From Lysobacterales bacterium (GTDB taxonomy: Bacteria; Pseudomonadota; Gammaproteobacteria; Xanthomonadales; SZUA-36), in NCBI GenBank assembly GCA_021648045.1, contig JAKITM010000103.1, positions 1 through 8,246 on the forward strand: DNA of 8,246 nt, written 5' to 3'. How positions within the stretch are numbered: position 1 is the stretch's first letter; every line of letters starts with the position of its first letter. The notes beneath the pieces were generated by a model. It was given only the letters and a program-made list of their open reading frames with translations. It was not told where the DNA came from and searched no databases. The translations under genes and the position numbers were made by a program. Of the stretch, positions 1-6,903 are shown in pieces.

Positions 1-113
1 AATCCCTGTGTCGCCGCATACTCAGTCATACTTTTACCGGAGGCTTCGCAGGCCTGAATATGTTCTAGCCAATAACGCTGACGCTGGGTCAGCGAGGGAA
101 TCATTTTTTGCAT
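1..113 (-). CDS. tnpA: IS66 family accessory protein TnpA, N-terminal part
   Basis: The first 37 codons are present and the gene runs off the left edge. The product begins MQKMIPSLTQRQRYWLEHIQ and continues with ACEASGKSMTEYAATQG. The pattern of a Trp-Leu-x-His-Ile helix followed by a Ser-Gly-x-Ser turn and a second Tyr-Ala helix is the N-terminal helix-turn-helix of IS66-type TnpA, a small accessory protein needed with TnpB for transposition by the TnpC transposase. The ATG at 113 is preferred over the one at 104 because AGGAG lies 9 nt upstream of it (123-127 on the plus strand). Whether the rest of the element is intact cannot be seen. Confidence 0.75.
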   Translation of the reverse strand, partial: MQKMIPSLTQRQRYWLEHIQACEASGKSMTEYAATQG

Positions 114-196
114 TGCTTATTGCTCCTGGTTCATCAGAAGCATAGCGTGACTGAAAATCGTTCAGGAAAACAGGGTGAGGTTTACTTTGCGCTTAC
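1..196 (-). mobile_element. IS66-family insertion sequence, left end (partial)
   Basis: The outer end is read on the minus strand as GTAAGCGCAAAGTAAACCTC, starting at 196 and running inward, followed by about 80 bp of leader and the start of a tnpA-like gene at 113. IS66-family elements typically begin with GTAA and an AAACCTCACC-like inner part of the terminal repeat, and have tnpA first in their tnpA-tnpB-tnpC operon. The element extends beyond the window, so the right end and the target duplication cannot be seen. If 196 is the true tip and the usual 8-bp duplication applies, the flanking target would be GTTTTACC at 197-204. Confidence 0.7.
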
Positions 197-245
197 GTTT
201 TACCACACACACGAAGCTGTGCTAACCCTAACAAATTGTTCTCTA

Positions 246-1523
246 TCAGCCTGCAAGCTTGGTAAGTACCCCAGCTATTGTGGCTGTCATTAAGGTTACC
301 AGCGTACCACCGAGAACCGCACGCAAACCATAGCGTGCAATATCTGCCCGACGCTCCGGCGCTAAGCCACCGATGCCGCCAATTTGAATAGCAATCGATG
401 AAAAATTCGCAAACCCACATAAGGCATAAGTTGAAATCAACACAGCATGGTCGCTCATCGTTGACTGGATTTCTTTAAGGTGAGCGTAAGCGACGAATTC
501 ATTGGCAACAACTTTCTCACCAATCAAGCTGCCAACAGTCGCGGCATCCTGCCAAGGTACACCGATCACCCAGGCAATTGGTGCTAACAACATCCCTAGT
601 ATCCACGAAAGGCTCAGCGCTTGCCCCGTAGCCTCTGCAACACCGGAAATCTCGCCTAGCCAGCCCAGCGGATAGTCAACCATTGCGATCAAGGCAAGGA
701 AAGCCATCAGCATGCCGCCAACATTCAACGCCAACTTGACGCCGTCCGATGCCCCGTTAGCTGCTGCTTCAATCACATTGCTTGCGGTTTTTTCCACATG
801 CACGCGAATATCACCCCGGGTAACACTCATTTCGGTTTCCGGAATTAAGATTTTTGCCATCACGATAGTTGCCGGCGCTGCCATAATGCTGGCTGAAAGC
901 AAATGTTTGGCGAAAAATAATCGCTGGGCTTCATCACCACCACCGAGCATGGCAACATAGGCTGCCAACACGCCACCGGCAATCGTTGCCATACCACCAA
1001 CCATCATGGTTAACAGTTCCGATTGGGTCATTTTAGAAATATAGGGCCGCACTACCAACGGTGCTTCGGTTTGACCAACAAAAACATTTGCCGCAATAGA
1101 CAAGGATTCAGAGCCAGAAACCTTCATGGTTTTATACATGATCCAGGCCATGCCTTTAACCACTTTTTGCATAAGCCCAATATGGTAGAGCACCGCCATT
1201 AAAGAAGCGAAAAAGATAATGGTAGGCAATACCTGGAAGGCAAAAATAAAGCCAAGATTACCATCGTACCGGGCAAGGTCGCCAAAAATAAACTCAGCTC
1301 CCTTCGTGGAGAAACCAAGAATGGTGACAAACACCCTGGAAATAGACTCAAATACAGCCCGACCGGTTTCGGTAAGGAGCACAATCAGGGCGAAAATTAA
1401 TTGCAGTGATAAACCAGCAGCCACTAGGCGCCAGTCTATTTTTTTGCGATTATTAGAAAAGGCCACACCAATGCTGATAAGCACAGCCAAGCCAAACAGT
1501 CCAAAACCTATGCTCCCAAGCAT
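246..1523 (-). CDS. NupC/CNT-family concentrative nucleoside transporter
   Basis: The 425-aa, strongly hydrophobic inner-membrane protein is full length for the CNT family (about 400-425 aa in bacteria), which imports nucleosides with Na+ or H+. Signature residues are in the expected order: GQTEAPL at 150-156 (the re-entrant hairpin 1 substrate motif), NEFVAY at 341-346 with Glu342, and FANFSS at 371-376 (hairpin 2, Asn373 and Ser376). These match the nucleoside-binding residues known from Vibrio cholerae CNT. GQTE makes it closer to the VcCNT/animal CNT type than to E. coli NupC, which has GQSE. The start is ATG at 1523, with GGGGAA 7 nt upstream. It is the last of three co-oriented genes, 117 bp after the MATE gene. 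The IS66 end lies 49 bp past its stop, so the original downstream terminator may be displaced. Substrate range and coupling ion cannot be read from sequence. Confidence 0.93.
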   Translation of the reverse strand: MLGSIGFGLFGLAVLISIGVAFSNNRKKIDWRLVAAGLSLQLIFALIVLLTETGRAVFESISRVFVTILGFSTKGAEFIFGDLARYDGNLGFIFAFQVLPTIIFFASLMAVLYHIGLMQKVVKGMAWIMYKTMKVSGSESLSIAANVFVGQTEAPLVVRPYISKMTQSELLTMMVGGMATIAGGVLAAYVAMLGGGDEAQRLFFAKHLLSASIMAAPATIVMAKILIPETEMSVTRGDIRVHVEKTASNVIEAAANGASDGVKLALNVGGMLMAFLALIAMVDYPLGWLGEISGVAEATGQALSLSWILGMLLAPIAWVIGVPWQDAATVGSLIGEKVVANEFVAYAHLKEIQSTMSDHAVLISTYALCGFANFSSIAIQIGGIGGLAPERRADIARYGLRAVLGGTLVTLMTATIAGVLTKLAG

Positions 1524-1640
1524 AATAATATTCCCCGGATCGTTATTGTTGCAGGCATTCTACAGGTTGTAGACACCTTCGTCATATCTGGCTGCTTTCA
1601 ATTGTCAGTGACATGGATCATTCCAAGCTTAAACCCCGGC

Positions 1641-2999
1641 TCAGATTTTAATTTTTCCCCACTCACCCCGATGCCAAGTGCAAATAAACATTATCGCTTG
1701 TGCCAGGCGGTAAATTGCCTGAATTAACCATACTCCGAGAAGACCATAACCGAGGATGGGCCCTACTAACCATGCTAGCGGCAGGAAGAATAACCACTGC
1801 CCAATAATTGAAATTCGCATTGGAGTCATGGTGTCACCTGCCCCCAGCAGTGCGCTCATCATCGCTATACCCATTAAGTCGATAGCAATAATAGCTGCAG
1901 TGATCATCAAAGGTATGTAGGCAAGCTCTAGGGTCTCCGGGTTGGTTAAAAATATACTTAAGAATGGATGGCCAATTAATGCCAGAATTAGCATCACTGC
2001 TACCCCATAAACTCCGGTTAACATCGCCCCGTTCCAGCCCCAACGACGCGCATCCGCTACATCATTTCGACCCAATGCATTGCCAACAAGTGTTGAAGTC
2101 GCCATGCCTAAGCCCATGGCCGGCAACAGGGATACCAGCATAATATTCAACAATACATTACCGGCGGCAACTTCTGCTGTACCAATCCGCCCGAGGATAT
2201 ACAAAAGCATAACCAGACCGGCAGAGAACATTAGTTGCTGAAAGGAATTGGGTAAAGAGAGTTTTACTTGCTGCCAAAGCGTCTTCCGACTGGGTAGCCG
2301 ATGCAGGAAGCCATGCTGATGGGCAACGCGCCAGGCGATAACAAAATACATCATGGTTCCGATCACCAGCGATATGCTGGTAGCCATAGCAGCCCCGGTA
2401 ACACCATAAACTGGTGAGCCTAAGTTGCCGAAAATAAGCACCCAATTAAGCGTTACATTGATGATGTGCATGGTCACAATCGTCATCAGGTAATAGCGGG
2501 TCATGTGCACCGCACTGAGGTAACCACGAAAACAGAAATTCATGCCGATGGCCACCGTTGCCAGCAAGCGAATTTGCAAATAAGGTGTCGCAGATTCCAC
2601 TACAGCAGGATCAGGAGTCAAAATTGACATGATCCACGGGGCCGCCTGATACAAAGCCAAACTCAACGGCACGCCCAACAAAACCGACAACATTAATCCG
2701 CCGTTTAAGGGCACTGCAGCCACAGAATCACGCCCCTCGCCTAGGCGCCTGGCTGATAAAGCCTGCACACCTGCCGCAAGACCCATAACAATCGCCGCAG
2801 ACATAAAACTAGCAAAGCCGCCATACCCGGCGGCGGCCAGAGCCACATCACCAAGATGGCCAACCATGGCGGTATCTACCAGGTTAAGAATGTTTTGCGA
2901 AAGCATGCCACCGATAATTGGTAGGGCAATTGCAAGTATGGTTTGTCGCCGGCCTTTATCCGGGGTTAGTTCCCGCAGCTTTGCCAGAGTAACAATCAC
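1641..2999 (-). CDS. MATE family multidrug/Na+ (or H+) antiporter
   Basis: The 452-aa polytopic membrane protein has the length (about 450 aa) and two-fold repeat of MATE efflux pumps. The first MatE half begins near residue 20 and carries VDTAMVGHLG at 41-50. The second begins near 250 and has the equivalent GNVLLNIMLV and GLGMATSTLVGNALGR segments around 282-311. MATE proteins export cationic drugs or metabolites in exchange for Na+ or H+; the substrate is not predictable here. The start is GTG at 2999, whose last two bases are part of the prfC stop (GTGA, 4-nt overlap). No convincing Shine-Dalgarno sits at the right distance inside prfC, so initiation by coupling to prfC translation is likely. 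Subfamily (NorM-like or DinF-like) was not resolved. Confidence 0.92.
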   Translation of the reverse strand: MIVTLAKLRELTPDKGRRQTILAIALPIIGGMLSQNILNLVDTAMVGHLGDVALAAAGYGGFASFMSAAIVMGLAAGVQALSARRLGEGRDSVAAVPLNGGLMLSVLLGVPLSLALYQAAPWIMSILTPDPAVVESATPYLQIRLLATVAIGMNFCFRGYLSAVHMTRYYLMTIVTMHIINVTLNWVLIFGNLGSPVYGVTGAAMATSISLVIGTMMYFVIAWRVAHQHGFLHRLPSRKTLWQQVKLSLPNSFQQLMFSAGLVMLLYILGRIGTAEVAAGNVLLNIMLVSLLPAMGLGMATSTLVGNALGRNDVADARRWGWNGAMLTGVYGVAVMLILALIGHPFLSIFLTNPETLELAYIPLMITAAIIAIDLMGIAMMSALLGAGDTMTPMRISIIGQWLFFLPLAWLVGPILGYGLLGVWLIQAIYRLAQAIMFICTWHRGEWGKIKI

Positions 3000-4606
3000 G
3001 CGAAGAGTAAATTCTCGCGAGTATCCGCAAATTCAATATCCGGCCAACGCTCCACAGTTAACTGTAAGTTTATTCGACTGGGGGCAAGGTAGACCAGCTG
3101 ACCTGCACTGTCATTTGCCAGGTTCATCTGGAGCTGACGACTAAAATCTGCCAACATCTTGCTGTCTTCGCACCTGACCCAGCGCGCGGCCTGTACATTT
3201 ACCTGTTCGAATGCAGCATCAACTTTATATTCATGCTGCAAACGATAAGCCACCACTTCAAACTGCAGCACCCCAATAGCGCCCAGCACCAGATCATTGC
3301 CCATCAAGGGTTTGAAAAACTGGGTTGCACCCTCTTCTGATAGTTGCTCTAGTCCCTTTTGTAATTGTTTCAGACGCAAAGGATCTTTTAATTGCGCCCG
3401 CCGAAACAGCTCCGGTGCGAAATTTGGAATGCCGGTAAACTGCAGCTTTTCACCTTCACTAAAAGTATCGCCAATGGCGATTGTACCGTGGTTATGCAGG
3501 CCGACAATATCGCCAGGATAAGCCTTCTCAACCGCGCCACGAGTGGCGGCCATAAAGGTTAAAGCATTAGTGACCCGGACTTCTTTATCCAGCCGCACAT
3601 GGTGAATTTTTTTGTTTTTATCAAACTCTCCCGAACAAATTCGCATAAAAGCAATTCTATCCCGATGTGCCGGATCCATATTCGCCTGAATTTTAAATAC
3701 AAAGCCAGTCAGGGCTTTTTCTTTCGGCGCAACCTCGCGTCCGGTAGTTGCCCTAGATAAGGGCGGTGGTGCAAATTCAACAAAAGCATCCAACAATGGT
3801 GTTACCCCGAAATTATTGATGGCAGAACCAAAAAACACCGGGGTTTGTTCACCGTTTAGATAAGCCTCAATATTGAAGGCTTCTGATGCGCCGACCACTA
3901 GCTCCAGCTCCTCGCGCAACTCGGTGACAGCATCGCCGAGCAACTCATCCAGCTGTGGGTTATCCAATCCTTTTATAATTGTTGCCTGCTGGGTTTCATA
4001 GTTTTTGCTATGTTCATACAGATGAACCGCATCATCGAGCACATGATAAACACCGCGCAAGCGTGAACCCATGCCGATGGGCCAGGTGATCGGTGTGCAA
4101 CGAATTTTTAATACCGATTCCACTTCATCCAGCAACTCGATAGGATCCCTGCCCTCACGATCGAGTTTATTAATAAATGTTATTATCGGCGTATTGCGTA
4201 GACGACAAACATCCATCAACTTCACCGTTCTTTCTTCCACACCCTTGGCGCAATCAATCACCATCAAGGCAGAATCAACTGCCGTAAGCGTGCGATAAGT
4301 ATCTTCGGAAAAATCGGCATGGCCGGGGGTATCAAGAAGATTAACAATCCGCTGTTTATATTCAAACTGCATGACTGAGGAAGTTACCGAAATCCCCCGC
4401 TCTTTTTCCATCGCCATCCAATCGGAAGTGGCATGGCGCACAGCTTGCTTGGATTTAACCGCACCCGCCATCTTGATTGCACCGCCGAACAGGAGTAGTT
4501 TTTCAGTGATGGTGGTTTTCCCCGCATCGGGGTGAGAAATGATTGCAAAAGTCCGCCTGCGGTCAACTTCCTGCTGCAACTTCTCATTTAACTGGGGTTT
4601 GCTCAT
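2996..4606 (-). CDS. prfC: Peptide chain release factor 3 (RF3)
   Basis: The 536-aa cytoplasmic GTPase (E. coli RF3 is 529 aa) removes RF1/RF2 from the ribosome after peptide release. Translational GTPase motifs are all present: G1 SHPDAGKT at 24-31, G2 region RGIS at 70-73, G3 DTPGH at 92-96 and G4 NKLD at 146-149. The SHPDAGKT form of G1 and the ERGISVTSS switch are typical of RF3 rather than EF-G. The C-terminal part (about 300-530) fits RF3 domains II and III, with the conserved VGAIGVLQFEV-like stretch present as LGAIGVLQFEV near 438-448. The start is ATG at 4606, with a modest AGGAA 9 nt upstream. It is the first gene of the minus-strand block and overlaps the MATE gene by 4 nt. Confidence 0.97.
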   Translation of the reverse strand: MSKPQLNEKLQQEVDRRRTFAIISHPDAGKTTITEKLLLFGGAIKMAGAVKSKQAVRHATSDWMAMEKERGISVTSSVMQFEYKQRIVNLLDTPGHADFSEDTYRTLTAVDSALMVIDCAKGVEERTVKLMDVCRLRNTPIITFINKLDREGRDPIELLDEVESVLKIRCTPITWPIGMGSRLRGVYHVLDDAVHLYEHSKNYETQQATIIKGLDNPQLDELLGDAVTELREELELVVGASEAFNIEAYLNGEQTPVFFGSAINNFGVTPLLDAFVEFAPPPLSRATTGREVAPKEKALTGFVFKIQANMDPAHRDRIAFMRICSGEFDKNKKIHHVRLDKEVRVTNALTFMAATRGAVEKAYPGDIVGLHNHGTIAIGDTFSEGEKLQFTGIPNFAPELFRRAQLKDPLRLKQLQKGLEQLSEEGATQFFKPLMGNDLVLGAIGVLQFEVVAYRLQHEYKVDAAFEQVNVQAARWVRCEDSKMLADFSRQLQMNLANDSAGQLVYLAPSRINLQLTVERWPDIEFADTRENLLFA

Positions 4607-5063
4607 TAAGGCTTGTTCCTGAAATATCTGATGGCAGCGAGATTGCCAAAGGAGGTAATACTAACAGAACCCCCGCCCTCGGTTGAGGCAGTTCATCGTG
4701 TTTGTTAGTAGCTCATCGTGTTAATCTTTGCGTATCTACAATCTGGCTGCAGAAAAATGAAAACACCGGCATTACAGAGCCATGCTTTCCGCCTTTTTCC
4801 CTGCTGAACGGAATATTTGCGATCCCGGAAGGTGTCAGGGCTTATGCTGGAAGTGGGTTTCGACTTCTAATAAATAATCGGGCTAGCATTACACCCGCCC
4901 GGTTGGTTGCTTAACTGGGTTGTAACGAATAGCTAACCAGGTCAGACCACTTTTCTCTTTGTTAAAGCTTCTATAGTGCTGTCGTTCCTTAACATGTTGA
5001 GCTATTGTATTAAGCGGTATTCTCTAATTGGGTTAATTTCGGCTCACTCATAAAGATACCCCC
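4607..5063. other. Intergenic region upstream of prfC, no convincing gene
   Basis: This 457-bp stretch separates the prfC start from the stop of the minus-strand gene at 5064. It should contain the prfC promoter, but no good -35/-10 pair could be placed. It has a 10-bp direct repeat at 4693 and 4713. Short frames are present on the plus strand, including one ending in SGLMLEVGFDF (stop at 4868-4870) that resembles the C-terminus of an outer-membrane beta-barrel protein. They lack start signals and are interrupted, so they are at most gene debris. Confidence 0.5.
4693..4722. repeat. Two direct copies of TCATCGTGTT, 20 bp apart
   Basis: Perfect 10-bp copies lie at 4693-4702 and 4713-4722; read on the minus strand, the direction of prfC, each is AACACGATGA. 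The start-to-start spacing is 20 bp, about two helical turns, and the pair sits about 90-115 bp upstream of the prfC start codon. That geometry would suit a regulator binding one face of the DNA, but no known operator is recognised and chance similarity is possible. Confidence 0.4.
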
Positions 5064-5450
5064 TTAATTCAGATTAAATGATGTAGGGAAAATTTTCTCA
5101 TACAGCTCAGTAACATTTTCTGTTAGCTCCTGCATTCTGTCATCATCAGGAATGTTACAGGCACCTTCTCCGAAGAAATCATCTGCATCAACAACATTAA
5201 CGCCCTCTAATATTTGCGAAAGGTCTCGCAAGTCATCCAATGTAAGCTTGAAAGAAATATTATCCTTAGGATCACCAGAAAAAATTTGAAATTGTTGTAG
5301 AAGGATAGATTGTTTTTTGTCTTCTACATTTAAAATAGAAGCATCAACATGAGAGGATAGGCTAATCATCTTGCATATATCTAATATATCGGGCTTAGGG
5401 GCACTCATTGCAATATTTTGCCCATCAATATTATCTATATTTATTTTCAT
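5064..5450 (-). CDS. Hypothetical acidic protein, unrecognised family
   Basis: The product is about 128 aa (136 aa if the upstream ATG at 5474 is used), soluble, with no signal peptide or membrane segment. It is rich in Asp, Glu, Asn and Ile, and begins MKINIDNIDGQNIAMSAPKP. The middle (SFKLTLDDLRDLSQILEG) looks helical, and the acidic C-terminus contains DADDFFGEG. I prefer ATG at 5450: GGGACA precedes it at a usable distance, and it overlaps by ATGA the stop of a 29-codon frame (5447-5536), an arrangement typical of the second gene in an operon. The upstream partner is then missing or reduced to that short frame. It is convergent with nothing and stands alone between prfC and the cassette array. 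A small cofactor or an immunity-type protein would fit its size and charge, but no family is recognised. Confidence 0.6.
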   Translation of the reverse strand: MKINIDNIDGQNIAMSAPKPDILDICKMISLSSHVDASILNVEDKKQSILLQQFQIFSGDPKDNISFKLTLDDLRDLSQILEGVNVVDADDFFGEGACNIPDDDRMQELTENVTELYEKIFPTSFNLN

Positions 5451-5663
5451 TGCTGTCCCGTTAACTTTGTACATGGTTGGCTATAACCCATACTATGTAG
5501 GTGATGTGTGCTGCTTTTTGTCACCGCCGGGGACATGAATTCTGAGTACCCGCCTGAGAGCAATTTTTTTATTCACCTGCATTACTCACATCCAAATTTT
5601 ATAATTTATCAACCCATATCATCTGAAATTATTTATCAAATCCTGACCCTAGGAGTATACAGT

Positions 5664-5850
5664 GGACAGTCACTCGATAGAGGAATTCCCGTTTTTCCCA
5701 TGAGAGAAAACCTCACATTGCCGACAATAGTGTGGGTAAAATCATTTGGGTTTTTATGAAAAACAGCTATATTACCCGACACAGGAGCCGGGGTCTGGAG
5801 GAGCTTCATGTGGAAGCATCCCGTAGACAGGTACTCGGTAGAGGCATTCC
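5664..5850. repeat. Imperfect 26-bp direct repeat, copies 161 bp apart
   Basis: Copy 1 (5664-5689) and copy 2 (5825-5850) match at 21 of 26 positions and share ACTCG, TAGAGG and ATTCC blocks. On the minus strand the similarity continues a little further with gaps. The copies lie in non-coding, degenerate DNA. They may be remnants of a duplicated segment or of an internal protein repeat in a decayed gene. Confidence 0.5.
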
Positions 5851-6040
5851 TAGGGCGTAACCAAAACCACCAGGGTAGCTTTTAGTCCATGTCACTAATG
5901 CCGTGGACGCAGGGATGCGCAGGAACGGCGATCTTGACATCACCACCACACTCAACGCAGGTTTCACCGAAAGTAGGTGCTCTTAGGCGATATCAATACC
6001 AAATACACGCTTTAACTTGTGGCAAAATCGGGAATGTTTC

Positions 6041-6064
6041 TACTAAAGCGCCTACTAAAGCGCC
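6041..6064. repeat. Tandem duplication of a 12-bp unit (TACTAAAGCGCC)
   Basis: Two perfect head-to-tail copies lie at 6041-6052 and 6053-6064. Such short perfect duplications usually arise by replication slippage. No function is implied. Confidence 0.85.
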
Positions 6065-6068
6065 TGTC

Positions 6069-6090
6069 CCCGAGTTACCCCCGAGTTACC
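6069..6090. repeat. Tandem duplication of an 11-bp unit (CCCGAGTTACC)
   Basis: Two perfect copies lie at 6069-6079 and 6080-6090, only 4 bp after the previous tandem pair. The unit is not a multiple of three, so it would shift a reading frame. This argues against the region being under coding constraint. Confidence 0.85.
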
Positions 6091-6231
6091 CTCAGTTTTT
6101 ATTGCATAGTGATGCACCCGCAACGTATTTCTGACTTCATTTATTAGTTTTGACATATCCCGCCCCAATTCTGTCTATCTAGATTAAACCACTTCCTGAA
6201 AACATAATATCAACGACTTACCCTCGTTTAA

Positions 6232-6268
6232 GCAGAAATATACCGCTTGTATCCAGGGATATTTCTGC
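6232..6268. repeat. Perfect 10-bp inverted repeat with a 17-nt loop
   Basis: GCAGAAATAT (6232-6241) and ATATTTCTGC (6259-6268) are perfectly complementary around a 17-nt centre. AAC (6212-6214) and GTTAGCA (6286-6292) flank it at exactly 17 nt on each side, so 6208-6292 has attC-like overall symmetry just before the first cassette. The outer boxes pair poorly (TATCAAC against GTTAGCA) and the R' box departs from GTTRRRY at one position. It could be a worn attC, a weak terminator (AT-rich stem, T-rich right flank) or coincidence. Confidence 0.45.
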
Positions 6269-6417
6269 CTATTTATTTATCTCTAGTTAGCAATTAATAT
6301 TTTCACTTGCAAATCAATGGGATTGATAGCACGATATGACTAATGAAAATTCTTATACAGAAATATGGCTTGATATTCAGGTTTGGCTGTATAAATCAAA
6401 GTTATGTTTCATAAACG

Positions 6418-6822
6418 ATGAGTCCTGAATACAACAAATCATTACGGAGGGTGACTAAGCCGCAGTTAGAAGCACTGGGATATGAGTTTGATGGAAAAAG
6501 TCGATTCACGAAAATAGGCTCGAAAGGAAATGCATATGTCATTGAATACCAACTAGGCACTCGTTCAATGCAAGGTCAATTTACGGTGAATTTAATCTCA
6601 GGGGAGAGGCTAGAACGGTTGGCAATGATAAGTCCCACGCTTATGTCGAAGTTGGTGGATAAGATTTTCGGCGGTTTTGATCCATGGTGGAAAGGAATTT
6701 TTCTGCCTAAGGATTATTGGTGGGAAATTAGTCCGTTTCAAAAGGAGATGGATTCGATCATTCAGAAAACAGTGACGGATCTAAAGACATACGGAATTTC
6801 TTGGTTTGACGATAAAGCGTAA
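6418..6822 (+). CDS. Cassette 1: DUF4304-like hypothetical protein
   Basis: The 134-aa soluble protein has no signal peptide or membrane helix. An N-terminal helix (about 4-20) leads into LGYEFDGKSRFTKIG, then a strand pair YVIEYQLGTRSMQGQFTVNL (43-62). Near the C-terminus are a WW pair, a long helix and YGISWFD (125-131). That order (long-helix/GF..G..F.R, inward strands ending in F.VNL, WW, then YG..WF) resembles DUF4304, a family of unknown role. The assignment is by eye and tentative. An in-frame TAA at 6412-6414 fixes the ATG at 6418 as the first start; no clear ribosome-binding site precedes it. The stop abuts the attC site at 6823, the usual arrangement of an integron cassette ORF. A 30-codon frame (6336-6428) overlaps its start by 11 bp. 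Confidence 0.75.
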   Translation: MSPEYNKSLRRVTKPQLEALGYEFDGKSRFTKIGSKGNAYVIEYQLGTRSMQGQFTVNLISGERLERLAMISPTLMSKLVDKIFGGFDPWWKGIFLPKDYWWEISPFQKEMDSIIQKTVTDLKTYGISWFDDKA

Positions 6823-6896
6823 ACATAACAAGGCGCTCGTTCGGACGCAAACTACGCTGCGCTTCGTTTGCGCCGCACAGCTTGGTCGTGTTAGGC
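6823..6896 (+). other. attC recombination site 1 (74 bp)
   Basis: The left box is ACATAAC (6823-6829) and the right box GTTAGGC (6890-6896, matching GTTRRRY). CGGACGCAAAC (6842-6852) folds back on GTTTGCGCCG (6866-6875), leaving A6845 unpaired in the 5' arm, as with the extrahelical base that guides strand choice by integron integrases. The central loop is about 13 nt. It starts directly after the cassette 1 stop codon. Recombination is expected between G6890 and T6891. Confidence 0.92.
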
Positions 6897-6903
6897 ATCA
6901 ATA

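Larger units (their letters stand above)
5537..6335. other. Gene-poor, degenerate junction between the unrecognised gene and the cassette array
   Basis: About 800 bp carry no ORF that I can support. Plus-strand frames at 5508-5759 and 5889-6134 have no ribosome-binding site and protein-like composition is weak. Short minus-strand frames (for example 5882-5992, ending in TCVECGGDVKIAVPAHPCVH plus six residues) look somewhat protein-like but have no start and are separated by stops. The stretch also contains an imperfect direct repeat, two tandem duplications and an inverted repeat, listed separately. No integrase gene or recognisable attI site is present. Confidence 0.5.

Noticed and set aside
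1560..1572. CTACA-GGT-TGTAG hairpin between the MATE and nucleoside transporter genes
   Set aside because: The stem is only 5 bp with a 3-nt loop and no T-run, so it is not a credible terminator.
4621..4649. Promoter-like pair TTGGCA - 17 bp - TATTTC on the minus strand before prfC
   Set aside because: The -10 is poor and the implied start would fall at or inside the ribosome-binding site (4616-4620), leaving no usable leader.
4702..4914. 70-aa plus-strand frame and a nearby frame ending GLMLEVGFDF, like an outer-membrane barrel C-terminus
   Set aside because: No start signals, in-frame stops just upstream, and only about 20 residues of barrel-like sequence. Treated as chance or debris.
4942..4980. 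Minus-strand AGCTTTAAC ... GTTAGCT as an attC site after the 5064 gene
   Set aside because: The span is only 39 nt, shorter than functional attC sites, and it has no paired inner arms.
5889..6134. 81-aa plus-strand frame with a Pro/Lys/Ala-rich stretch
   Set aside because: No ribosome-binding site. Its APTKAP-like repeat is simply the translation of the tandem duplications, one of which is not a multiple of three.
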